Both the position numbers and the translations under genes were made by a program. Of a stretch of 64,000 nt of DNA, positions 42,378 through 51,989 are shown in pieces; position 1 is the first letter of the stretch; each line of letters begins with the position of its first letter. Source of the DNA: CBDCOD01 sp965219665 (GTDB taxonomy: Bacteria; Pseudomonadota; Gammaproteobacteria; CAKMZV01); NCBI GenBank assembly GCA_965219665.1, contig CBDCOD010000024.1, positions 215,359 to 279,358 on the forward strand. The letters are read 5' to 3'. Below the pieces are notes generated by a model. It was not told the DNA's origin. It was given only the letters and a program-made list of their open reading frames with translations, and ran no database searches.

Positions 42378-45300
42378 ATGCATAAGACCAATACACATAG
42401 CAATACACTGTATTCCATCCAAAAACGCTTAGTTTTCTTGCTCTGCATAGTATCGGCATTGGTGTCGGCATCGCTGTGGTCAATGACAGCAAGTGCAGCT
42501 GCGCCAGTTGCTTTAAGCCATATTTTGTCTGTACAAACCTACGCAGGGGGTGGGAATGGCCCAGCCAACACCTCCGATGGCAACAGCACCAAAACCGCGC
42601 GGTTTGATATACCCACTGGGCTTAGAGTAGCACCGGATGGGCGCCTTTTTGTCACGGACAGTGAGCGCTTACGCGTGGTGAGCGCGGATGGCAGCACGGT
42701 ATCCACCTACGCTGGTGGCGGCATCGTGGATGTAGTAGATAGCGCCAGCACCGCCAATATTCGTTTTCGCAGACTCCGAGACGTAGCCATTCACCCCGAT
42801 GGCCGCGTGTTTGTTTTAGATGGAGGCTTCTCCTCTGGGCATCGCGTATATGTTATTGACCCAACTGGCAGCACCGCCTCTGTCTATGCGGGCGGAGGAC
42901 CAATTGGTAACTTTGCTGGCAGTTTTGCAGATGGTGGCAGCACTACCACTGCGCGCTTTAACCAACCTTTGGGGATGGCGCTTCGCTCTGATGGACGGCT
43001 TTTCATTGCCGATACAGCCAACCATCGCATTCGCGTCATCAGCGCGGATGGCGCCACCGTTTCTACCTATGCAGGCAATGGCAATCCAGGATTGGTTGAT
43101 GGCGATGCGGATGCGGCTGAGTTTAATGGCCCTGTCAGCCTGGCATTTGCTACCGATGGGCGCCTCTTTGTCGGCGATGGCAACAACCGCCGCATTCGGG
43201 TGATTAGTGCCGATGGCAATACGGTTTCCACCTACGCCGGTCGCGGCGCCACTGGCGAAACAGACCTAGAGTCACAATTCCCGCCCGCTGATAGCATTGA
43301 TTTTTTTGATGTTGCCTATATTGCTATTACCACCGATGGGCGCATTATAGTCAGCGATGATGGTTCTCATAATATTCGGGTCATCAGCGCGGATGGCAGC
43401 CGTGTTTCTGTGTATGCAGGCGCTGATGGAGTCAGCTCTGGCAACATACGAACAAGCTTTCCCTTTAACCCCTTAAATGAAGGTCCTGCTGCAGAGGCAG
43501 GTTTTAGAACCCCTAGGGGCATCGCTATTGATGCGGCTGGGCGGGTATTTGTCGCCAATCGCGATTTTAGCTTAGTGAGCGTTATTGCCCCCAGTTTGGC
43601 AGTGGCAGATATCCTCCCTGCGCAATTAAGCGCTGCACAGCAAGTACGCGGAGCAAGCCTCTTCAGCGCTGGCGTGGTGCAATCCCTATTTAGCGATGCG
43701 GATGGGAGCACCTTAAGCTACAGCTTGGTCGAAACCAGTTCGGCGACGGCTATATCCTTTGCCATTGATAGTGTCAGTGGCGCTATCACCTACCTTCAGC
43801 CCACAGAGGCGCTGGCTAATACGCAAACACTGGTGATTGCCGCCAGTGATGAGCAAGGCACAGCTACTTCCCGTCTGACGGTTATTTCTGAACCTTTGAG
43901 CAACTACCCGCCCCAGTTTGGTTTATCCACCAGTGCCCTCACGCGCGCAGAAGGGTTTGCAGACCCCATAACCATTACCATCAATGACCCAGATGATGGG
44001 GATACGGACGGTATAGAGCAGCCGATTACATACAGCCTGCGCATAGCCCCTAATGACTTATTGGCGCCTTTTGCAACATTTGCGATTGACCCACAATCAG
44101 GCACAATCACCATTACCAGTATCAGCGGCGCAGGCGCGTTTGGCAATATAACCGTTCGGGTTATTGCTGATGATGGCAGTAACAGCCATAGTGAGTCCGA
44201 ACATAGCTTTGCCCTCACTGTAACCCAAGTGAATAACAGCCCGCCTGTGGTAGCTCCAAGCCTGCGCATTGTGCGCACCTATGCAGGCAGCGGCGTTAGC
44301 GATTTTGCAGATGGTAGCGCCCTGACAGCACAATTCAACGCTCCACGCGGTATTGCCCGTGCAGCCGATGGCCGCCTCTTTGTTGCAGATGCTTCCAATG
44401 ACCGCATCCGAGTAATCAGTGCCGATGGTGCGACTGTTTCCACTTATGCAGGTGATGGCGTTGAGAACTTTGCAGATGGCAGCACCAGCACCGCACGCTT
44501 TCGTTCTCCAAGCGGCGTTGCTCTGGCAGCCGATGGGCGCGTCTTTGTTGCAGATACGGATAACAATCGGATTCGCGTGATTAGTGCCGATGGTGCGACT
44601 GTTTCCACTTATGCAGGTGATGGCGTTGAGGGCTTTGCAGATGGCAGCACCAGCACGGTACGCTTTCGTTTTCCACGTGGCGTTGCCTTGACAGCCGATG
44701 GGCGCCTCTTTGTTGCAGATACTTTCAATGACCGTATTCGCGTCATTAGTGCCGATGGTGCGACTGTTTCCACTTATGCAGGTGGTGGCGTTCCGGGCTT
44801 TGCAGATGGCAGCACCACCACCGCACGCTTTAATACGCCACGCGGCGTTGCCTTGGCAGCCGATGGGCGCGTCTTTGTTGCAGATGCTGGCAATCACCGC
44901 ATTCGCGTCATTAGTGCCGATGGTGCGACTGTTTCCACTTATGCAGGTGATGGCGTTGAGAGCTTTGCAGATGGCAGCACGACCACCGCTCGCTTTGATG
45001 ACCCAACCGATTTTGTAGTTGCCTCCGATGGTCGGCTGTTTGTTGCTGATACGGGTAACAGTCGGATTCGCGTGATTAGTGCCGATGGTGCCTCTGTCTC
45101 TACCTATGCAGGTAGTGGTGCAGTTGCCCAAGCTAATGAGCATCAAGAATTACAAGCCGCTGTTGATATAGATATAGGCGCTCCGCGAAGAATGACTCTT
45201 GCGCCGGATGGACGCCTCTTTTTCACTGACTCAGATAGTAATCGTATTCGCGTGATTGAAGACGTTTCCTCAACTTCTGAAAACTTTGGCTCTGTTACCT

Positions 45301-46955
45301 TAGGCGCTGGATTTCAAGGGGCTGGAACGCGCGTTATTAGCGCACAAAACCTATTTTTTGATGCAGAAGGTAATGACTTAACCTTCAGCATTCTCTCTGG
45401 TAATGAAGACGGCTTATTTGCCATCGATGCAGCCAGTGGCAGGGTTACGCTGGCAGGCAGTTTAACCGATAGACAAACAGGGATCAACACGCTGGTTATC
45501 CAGGCACAAGATCTTGCTGGCAGCGCCACCGTAACCCTTACCATCGTAGTGGAAGAGGTGAACCAAGCTCCCACGTTCGCCCTGTCTTCCAGCACTTTGG
45601 AATTAGATGAAGATTTCGGCACTAATACCGATATTGTGGTAGTGAATTCCGATGATGGGGATGCCGCGATTGAGCAAATACTGACTTATAGCGTGAGCAC
45701 CAACAATGTCGGCTTTACCACACTGACTATCAATGCACAATCAGGGGCACTTACCTTGACCAGTATAGCGGATGCTTTTGGTGAGGCAACCCTTACCATA
45801 ACGGTGAGTGATTCTTCTACTACCAACAGTGAGGCAACCCAAACCCTTAGATTACGAGTACTCCCCGTGAATGACCCGCCTGCCTTTTCCCTCTCTACGA
45901 CCACACTGAGGCTCACTGAGGACTTTGCTCAAGCAATAACTGTATCGGTGGTGAACCCAAATGATGGCGATGATGATGGCATGGAGCAAACTTTAACCTA
46001 TAGCATATCACCGGTTAGTTTAGAGGTGGTTGGTATAAGCTTTGATGCCAATTCAGGTCAAGTAATTCTCAATAGCGTTGCCGATGCCAATAGCATTAAC
46101 CCGATTCTGTTTGAAATAACTGCGAATGATGGTGGCGCGGTCAATAATCTATTCTCGCAGTCATTTACCCTTGAGATTCAGCCTGTGGATGACCCGGGGA
46201 ATGACCCGCCTAATGTTGTGCTGTCAACTGCTGTGCTCACGCTGGATGAAGATTTTGGCAGTGCTTCTATAACTGTGGTGAGTAGCGATGACGGGGATGG
46301 CACCAATCAACCTTTGACTTATAGTATAAGCACCACTAATATCGGTTTTGCAACGATTTCTATTGATAGCAACTCAGGCGCTATAACCCTGAGTAGTGTC
46401 GATAACCAATTTGGGCAAGCCACTTTGTTTGTGACGGTGGATGACTCTGCTCCTGAGGATAATCTTTCAATCATACAGGTTGTTGTTGAGGCACGTTCTG
46501 TGAACGATGTGCCAACTTTTACCTTATCACGAACGGCGCTGACGCTGGATGAGAATTTTGGAAGCAATACGGATATTAGCGTGGTGAGTCCAAATGATGG
46601 CGACAATGGCGATCAAGTGATTACTTATAGTATTAATCCTACTAATACTGGATTTGCTACTTTAGCAATTGATGCGCAAACAGGGGAGGTTACTATAACC
46701 AGTGTCGCTAATGGATTTGGGAGTGCAGTCATTACAGTGATAGCAGAAGATGATGGTGGCGGCGATACCAACCAGTCAACCCAAACCTTTATGCTGACTG
46801 TGGTTGATAGTGTGTCAGAAGCTGCCAGCAGTGGTGGCGGAGGTGGTGGAGGCTGTAGCTTACAGTCTGAATCAGGCGCAATAGACTGGACGCTATGGTT
46901 GCTTGCTCTATTGAGTTTAGCTGCACTGCGTGGCTATCGCCGCAGGGTATCTTAG
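42378..46955 (+). CDS. Giant secreted NHL-propeller/cadherin-repeat protein, array copy 2
   Basis: 1525 residues, same architecture as copy 1. The polar N-terminal repeat is contracted (MHKTNTHSNTLYS, about eight residues shorter). Blade variants in the second propeller include VADASNDR, VADTDNNR, VADTFNDR, VADAGNHR and GDGVEN/GDGVEG/GGGVPG loops. Its C-terminal half carries the 'type B' set (VNQAPT, NDGDDDGMEQ, VVSSDDGDG, ATISID, ENFGSNTDIS) that it shares mostly with copy 4 and not with copies 1 and 3. No frameshift or stop. The Gly tract, CSLQ, TM and RRRVS tail equal those of copy 1. Confidence 0.9.
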   Translation: MHKTNTHSNTLYSIQKRLVFLLCIVSALVSASLWSMTASAAAPVALSHILSVQTYAGGGNGPANTSDGNSTKTARFDIPTGLRVAPDGRLFVTDSERLRVVSADGSTVSTYAGGGIVDVVDSASTANIRFRRLRDVAIHPDGRVFVLDGGFSSGHRVYVIDPTGSTASVYAGGGPIGNFAGSFADGGSTTTARFNQPLGMALRSDGRLFIADTANHRIRVISADGATVSTYAGNGNPGLVDGDADAAEFNGPVSLAFATDGRLFVGDGNNRRIRVISADGNTVSTYAGRGATGETDLESQFPPADSIDFFDVAYIAITTDGRIIVSDDGSHNIRVISADGSRVSVYAGADGVSSGNIRTSFPFNPLNEGPAAEAGFRTPRGIAIDAAGRVFVANRDFSLVSVIAPSLAVADILPAQLSAAQQVRGASLFSAGVVQSLFSDADGSTLSYSLVETSSATAISFAIDSVSGAITYLQPTEALANTQTLVIAASDEQGTATSRLTVISEPLSNYPPQFGLSTSALTRAEGFADPITITINDPDDGDTDGIEQPITYSLRIAPNDLLAPFATFAIDPQSGTITITSISGAGAFGNITVRVIADDGSNSHSESEHSFALTVTQVNNSPPVVAPSLRIVRTYAGSGVSDFADGSALTAQFNAPRGIARAADGRLFVADASNDRIRVISADGATVSTYAGDGVENFADGSTSTARFRSPSGVALAADGRVFVADTDNNRIRVISADGATVSTYAGDGVEGFADGSTSTVRFRFPRGVALTADGRLFVADTFNDRIRVISADGATVSTYAGGGVPGFADGSTTTARFNTPRGVALAADGRVFVADAGNHRIRVISADGATVSTYAGDGVESFADGSTTTARFDDPTDFVVASDGRLFVADTGNSRIRVISADGASVSTYAGSGAVAQANEHQELQAAVDIDIGAPRRMTLAPDGRLFFTDSDSNRIRVIEDVSSTSENFGSVTLGAGFQGAGTRVISAQNLFFDAEGNDLTFSILSGNEDGLFAIDAASGRVTLAGSLTDRQTGINTLVIQAQDLAGSATVTLTIVVEEVNQAPTFALSSSTLELDEDFGTNTDIVVVNSDDGDAAIEQILTYSVSTNNVGFTTLTINAQSGALTLTSIADAFGEATLTITVSDSSTTNSEATQTLRLRVLPVNDPPAFSLSTTTLRLTEDFAQAITVSVVNPNDGDDDGMEQTLTYSISPVSLEVVGISFDANSGQVILNSVADANSINPILFEITANDGGAVNNLFSQSFTLEIQPVDDPGNDPPNVVLSTAVLTLDEDFGSASITVVSSDDGDGTNQPLTYSISTTNIGFATISIDSNSGAITLSSVDNQFGQATLFVTVDDSAPEDNLSIIQVVVEARSVNDVPTFTLSRTALTLDENFGSNTDISVVSPNDGDNGDQVITYSINPTNTGFATLAIDAQTGEVTITSVANGFGSAVITVIAEDDGGGDTNQSTQTFMLTVVDSVSEAASSGGGGGGGCSLQSESGAIDWTLWLLALLSLAALRGYRRRVS

Positions 46956-47161
46956 ATGAAAAAGGCAGAAATGCCGTTTTATGTGACACAATTGCCATTC
47001 ATGCTCAAAAGCGCCTGAATGGATGGCTGCAATGTTTGCTGCGACACGTTTTCCTAACTGTTCGCAGCCAATAGTATCGTATGGTTGTGTTACAATCCTC
47101 TTAATTATATATATTTATAGAACAACGAATCCATTCATATCAATAATCACACAGGACTATT
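46956..47161 (+). promoter_or_regulatory. Leader of array copy 3
   Basis: Extended -10 TGTTACAAT at 47088-47096. The TA tract has one extra T (TTAATTATATATATTTATAG) and the ATTC repeat is reduced to its shortest form (CCATTCATATC). The ribosome site is improved to CAGGACTATT compared with copies 1 and 2. These small differences may set relative expression among copies. Confidence 0.55.
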
Positions 47162-50100
47162 ATGCATACGATCAATACACATAGCAGTACACATAGCAAT
47201 ACATTTAACAATACACTGTATTCCATCCAAAAACGCTTAGTTTTCTTGTTCTGCATAGTATCGGCATTGGTGTCGGCATCGCTGTGGTCAATGACAGCAA
47301 GTGCAGCTGCGCCAGTTGCTTTAAGCCATATTTTGTCTGTACACACCTACGCAGGGGGTGGGACTGGCCCTGACAGCACCTCCGATGGCAACAGCACCCA
47401 AACCGCGCGTTTTGATCAACCCAATGGGCTTAGAGTAGCACCGGATGGGCGCCTCTTTATCACGGACCGTGGGCGCTTACGCGTGGTGAGCGCGGATGGC
47501 AGCACGGTATCCACCTACGCTGGTGGCGGTAGTGTGGATGTAGATAGCGCCAGCACCTCCAATATTCGTTTTCGCGAACTCCAAGACGTAGCTATTCACC
47601 CCGATGGCCGCGTGTTTGTTTTAGATGGAGGGTCGCGCTCTGGGCATCGCGTGTATGTTATTGACCCAACTGGCAGCACCGCCTCTGTCTATGCGGGCGG
47701 GGGACCAATTGGTAACTTTGCTGGCAGTTTTGCAGATGGTGCCAGCACTACCACTGCGCGCTTTAACCAACCTTTGGGGATGGTGCTTCACTCTGATGGA
47801 CGGCTTTTCATTGCCGACACAGACAACCATCGCATTCGCGTCATCAGCGCGGATGGCGCCACCGTTTCTACCTATGCAGGCAATGGCAATCCAGGATTGG
47901 CTGATGGCGATGCGGATGCGGCTGAGTTTAACGGTCCTGTCAGCCTGGCATTTGCTACCGATGGGCGCCTCTTTGTCGGCGATGGCAACAACCGCCGCAT
48001 TCGGGTGATTAGTGCCGATGGCAATACGGTTTCCACCTACGCCGGTCGCGGTGCCACTGGCGAAACAGCATTAGGTTTACCATTCCCGCCCGCTGATAGC
48101 ATCGATTTTTTTGATGTTGCCTATATTGCCATTACCACCGATGGGCGCATTCTAGTCAGCGATGATGGCTCTCATAATATTCGGGTCATCAGCGCAAATG
48201 GCAGCCGTATTTCTGTGTATGCAGGCGCTAATGGAGTCACCCCTGGCAACATAAGAGGCTTTGCCCCTAACCCCTTAAATGAAGGTCTTCCTGCTGTAGA
48301 CGCAGGTTTTGGAAGCCCTAGGGGCATCGCTATTGACGCGACTAGGCGGGTATTTGTCGCCAATCGCAATTTTAACTTAGTGAGCGTTATTGCCCCCAGT
48401 TTGGCAGTGGCAGATATCCCCCCTGCGCAATTAAGCGCAGCACAGCAAGTACGCGGATCAAGCGTCTTCAGCGCTGGCGTGGTGCAATCTCTATTTAGCG
48501 ATGCGGATGGGAGCACTTTAAGCTACAGCTTGGTCGAAACCAGTTCGGCGACGGCTGTATCCTTTGCCATTGATAGCGTCAGTGGCGCTATCACCTACCT
48601 TCAGCCCACAGAGGCGCTAGCTAATACGCAAACACTGGTGATTGCCGCCAGTGATGAGCAAGGCACAGCTACTTCCCGTCTGACGGTTATTTCTGAACCT
48701 TTGAGCAACTATCCGCCCCAGTTTGGTTTATCCACCAGTGCCCTCACGCGCGCAGAAGGGTTTGCAGACCCCATAACCATTACCATCAATGACCCAGATG
48801 ATGGGGATACGGACGGTATAGAGCAGCCGATCACATACAGCCTGCGCATAGACCCTAATGACTTATTGGCGCCTTTTGCAACATTTGCGATTGACCCACA
48901 ATCAGGCACAATCACCATTACCAGTATCAGCGGCGCAGGCGCGTTTGGCAATATAACCGTTCGGGTTATTGCTGATGATGGCAGTAACAGCCGTAGTGAG
49001 TCCGAACAAAGCTTTACCCTCACTGTAACCCAAGTGAATAACAGCCCGCCTGTGGTAGCTCCAAGCCTGCGCATTGTGCGCACCTATGCAGGCAGCGGCG
49101 TTAACGATTTTGCAGATGGTAGCGCCCTGACAGCACAATTCAACGCTCCAAGCGGTATTGCTCGGGCAGCCGATGGACGGCTTTTCATTGCCGATACAGA
49201 CAACCATCGTATTCGCGTCATTAGTGCCGATGGTGCGACTGTTTCCACTTATGCAGGTGATGGCGTTGAGGACTTTGCAGATGGCAGCACCAGCACGGCA
49301 CGCTTTAGTTCTCCACGTGGCGTTGCCTTGGCAGCCGATGGCCGCCTCTTTGTTGCAGATGAGTTCAATCACCGTATTCGCGTCATTAGTGCCGATGGTG
49401 CGACTGTTTCCACTTATGCAGGTGATGACGCTGCGGCTTTTGCAGATGGCAGCACCAGCACGGCACGCTTTAGTTCTCCACGTGGCGTTGCCTTGGCAGC
49501 CGATGGACGCCTCTTTGTTGCAGATACTTTCAATGACCGTATTCGCGTCATTAGTGCCGATGGTGCGACTGTTTCTACTTATGCAGGCAGTGGTTTTGGC
49601 TTCGCCAATGGCAGCACCAGCACCGCCCGCTTTAATACGCCACGCGGCGTTGCCGTGGCAGCCGATGGGCGCGTCTTTGTTGCAGATGCTGGCAATCAGC
49701 GCATTCGCGTCATTAGTGCCGATGGTGCGACTGTTTCCACTTATGCAGGTGATGGCGTTCAGAGCTTTGCAGATGGCAGCACGACCACCGCTCGGTTTGA
49801 TAGCCCAACCGATTTTGTAGTTACCTCCGATGGTCGCGTCTTTGTTACTGATACGGGTAATCATCGTATTCGCGTGATTAGTGCCGATGGTGCCTCTGTC
49901 TCTACCTATGCAGGTAGTGGTGCAGTTGCCCAAACTAATGCGCCTCAACTAGAATCACAAACCGCTCTTGATATAGATTTAAGATTTCCGCAAAGAATGA
50001 CTCTTGCGCCGGATGGACGCCTCTTTTTCACTGAGACAAATATTCATCGTATTCGCGTGATTGAAGTCGTTTCCTCAGCTTCTGAAAACTTTGGCTCTGT

Positions 50101-51778
50101 TACCTTAGGCGCTGAATTTCAAGGGGCTGGAACGCACGTTATTGGCGCACAAAACCTATTTTTTGATGCAGAAGGTAATGACTTAACCTTCAGCATTCTC
50201 TCTGGTAATGAGGACGGCTTTTTTGCCATCGATGCAGCCAGTGGCAGGGTTACGCTGGCAGGCAGTTTAACCGATAGACAAACAGGGATCAACACGCTGG
50301 TTATCCAGGCACAAGATCTTGCTGGCAGCGCCACCGTAACCCTTACCATCGTAGTGGAAGAGGTGAACGATCCTCCCACGTTCGCCCTGTCTACCAGCAC
50401 ATTGGAATTAGATGAAGATTTCGGCACTAATACCGATATTGTGGTAGTGAATCCCGATGATGGGGACGCTGCGATTGAGCAAATACTGACTTATAGCGTG
50501 AGCACCAACAATGTTGGCTTTACCACACTGACTATCAATGCACAATCAGGGACACTTACCTTGACCAGTATAGCGGATGCTTTTGGTGAGGCAACTCTTA
50601 CCATAACGGTGACTGATTCTTCTGCTACCAACAATGAGGCAACCCAAGTCCTTAGATTACGAGTACTCTCTGTGAATGACCCGCCTGCCTTTTCCCTCTC
50701 TACGACCACACTGAGGCTCACTGAGGACTTTGCTCAAGCAATAACTGTATCGGTGGTGAACCCAAATGATGTTGATGGTGATGGTGATGGCATGGAGCAA
50801 ACTTTAACCTATAGCATATCACCAGTTAGTTTAGAGGTGGTTGGTATAAGCTTTGATGCCAATTCAGGTCAAGTAATTCTCAATAGCGTTGCCGATGCCA
50901 ATAGCATTAACCCGATTCTGTTTGAAATAACTGCGAATGATGGTGGCGCGGTCAATAATCTATTCTCGCAGTCATTTACCCTTGAGATTGAGCCTGTGGA
51001 TGACCCAGGGAGGAATGACCCGCCTAATGTTGTGCTGTCAACTGCTGTGCTCACGCTGGATGAAGATTTTGGCAGTGCTTCTATAACTGTGGTGAGAAGC
51101 GATGACGGGGATGGCACCAATCAACCTTTGACTTATAGTATAAGCACCACTAATATCGGTTTTGCAATGATTTCTATTGATAGCAACTCAGGCGCTATAA
51201 CCCTGAGTAGTGTCGATAACCAATTTGGGCAAGCCACTTTGTTTGTGACGGTGGATGACTCTGCTCCTGAGGATAATCTTTCAATCATACAGGTTGTTGT
51301 TGAGGCACGTGCTGTGAACGATGTGCCAACTTTTACCTTATCACGAACGGCGTTGACGCTGGATGAGGATTTTGGAACCAATACGGATATTAGCGTGGTG
51401 AGTCCAAATGATGGCGACAATGGCGATCAAGTGATTACTTATAGTATTAATCCTACTAATACCGAATTTGCTACTTTAGCAATTGATGCGCAAACAGGGG
51501 AGGTTACTATAACCAGTGTCGCTAATGGATTTGGGAGTGCAGTCATTACAGTGATAGCAGAAGATGATGGTGGCGGCGATACCAACCAGTCAACCCAAAC
51601 CTTTATGCTGACTGTGCTGGATGTGGTTGATAGTGTGTCACAGCCTGCCAGCAGTGGTGGCGGGGGTGGTGGCGGCTGTAGCTTACAGTCTGAATCAGGC
51701 GCAATAGACTGGACGCTATGGTTGCTTGCTCTATTGAGTTTAGCTGCACTGCGTGGCTATCGCCGCAGGGTATCTTAG
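47162..51778 (+). CDS. Giant secreted NHL-propeller/cadherin-repeat protein, array copy 3
   Basis: 1538 residues with the same domain order. N-terminus MHTINTHSSTHSNTFNNT, then the shared signal peptide. The second propeller shows its own blade set (VADEFNHR, VADTFNDR, VADAGNQR, VTDTGNHR; loops GDGVED, GDDAAA, GSGFG). The C-terminal half is of 'type A' and is almost identical to copy 1 (NDVDGDGDGMEQ, GRNDPPN, VVRSDDGDG, AMISID, TEFATLAID). An insertion LDVVDSVSQPASS is seen just before the Gly tract. Intact and in frame throughout, so presumably made. Blade 4 is one residue shorter than its counterparts. Confidence 0.9.
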   Translation: MHTINTHSSTHSNTFNNTLYSIQKRLVFLFCIVSALVSASLWSMTASAAAPVALSHILSVHTYAGGGTGPDSTSDGNSTQTARFDQPNGLRVAPDGRLFITDRGRLRVVSADGSTVSTYAGGGSVDVDSASTSNIRFRELQDVAIHPDGRVFVLDGGSRSGHRVYVIDPTGSTASVYAGGGPIGNFAGSFADGASTTTARFNQPLGMVLHSDGRLFIADTDNHRIRVISADGATVSTYAGNGNPGLADGDADAAEFNGPVSLAFATDGRLFVGDGNNRRIRVISADGNTVSTYAGRGATGETALGLPFPPADSIDFFDVAYIAITTDGRILVSDDGSHNIRVISANGSRISVYAGANGVTPGNIRGFAPNPLNEGLPAVDAGFGSPRGIAIDATRRVFVANRNFNLVSVIAPSLAVADIPPAQLSAAQQVRGSSVFSAGVVQSLFSDADGSTLSYSLVETSSATAVSFAIDSVSGAITYLQPTEALANTQTLVIAASDEQGTATSRLTVISEPLSNYPPQFGLSTSALTRAEGFADPITITINDPDDGDTDGIEQPITYSLRIDPNDLLAPFATFAIDPQSGTITITSISGAGAFGNITVRVIADDGSNSRSESEQSFTLTVTQVNNSPPVVAPSLRIVRTYAGSGVNDFADGSALTAQFNAPSGIARAADGRLFIADTDNHRIRVISADGATVSTYAGDGVEDFADGSTSTARFSSPRGVALAADGRLFVADEFNHRIRVISADGATVSTYAGDDAAAFADGSTSTARFSSPRGVALAADGRLFVADTFNDRIRVISADGATVSTYAGSGFGFANGSTSTARFNTPRGVAVAADGRVFVADAGNQRIRVISADGATVSTYAGDGVQSFADGSTTTARFDSPTDFVVTSDGRVFVTDTGNHRIRVISADGASVSTYAGSGAVAQTNAPQLESQTALDIDLRFPQRMTLAPDGRLFFTETNIHRIRVIEVVSSASENFGSVTLGAEFQGAGTHVIGAQNLFFDAEGNDLTFSILSGNEDGFFAIDAASGRVTLAGSLTDRQTGINTLVIQAQDLAGSATVTLTIVVEEVNDPPTFALSTSTLELDEDFGTNTDIVVVNPDDGDAAIEQILTYSVSTNNVGFTTLTINAQSGTLTLTSIADAFGEATLTITVTDSSATNNEATQVLRLRVLSVNDPPAFSLSTTTLRLTEDFAQAITVSVVNPNDVDGDGDGMEQTLTYSISPVSLEVVGISFDANSGQVILNSVADANSINPILFEITANDGGAVNNLFSQSFTLEIEPVDDPGRNDPPNVVLSTAVLTLDEDFGSASITVVRSDDGDGTNQPLTYSISTTNIGFAMISIDSNSGAITLSSVDNQFGQATLFVTVDDSAPEDNLSIIQVVVEARAVNDVPTFTLSRTALTLDEDFGTNTDISVVSPNDGDNGDQVITYSINPTNTEFATLAIDAQTGEVTITSVANGFGSAVITVIAEDDGGGDTNQSTQTFMLTVLDVVDSVSQPASSGGGGGGGCSLQSESGAIDWTLWLLALLSLAALRGYRRRVS

Positions 51779-51989
51779 ATGAAAGGCAGAAATGCTGTTT
51801 TATGTGACACAATTGCCATTCATGCTCAAAAGCAGCCTGAATGGATGGCTGCAATGTTTGCTGCGACACGTTTTCCTAACTGTTCGCAGCGAATAGTATC
51901 GTATAGTTGTGTTACAATCCTCTTAATATATACACATCTATATAACAACGCATTCATTCATTCATATCAATAATCACAGAGGACTATTA
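51779..51989 (+). promoter_or_regulatory. Leader of array copy 4
   Basis: The most diverged leader: extended -10 TGTTACAAT at 51910-51918, altered TA tract (TATATACACATCTATATAAC), the longest ATTC repeat (GCATTCATTCATTCATATC) and the best ribosome site of the array (GAGGACTATT). A strong start signal in front of a frameshifted gene is unexpected. Confidence 0.5.

Noticed and set aside
49158..49820. 220-residue plus-strand frame inside copy 3 (with similar ones in copies 1 and 2)
   Set aside because: It is the +1 frame of the NHL repeat and simply repeats MLFQPMD/ASLVPMVRLFPLMQ with each blade.
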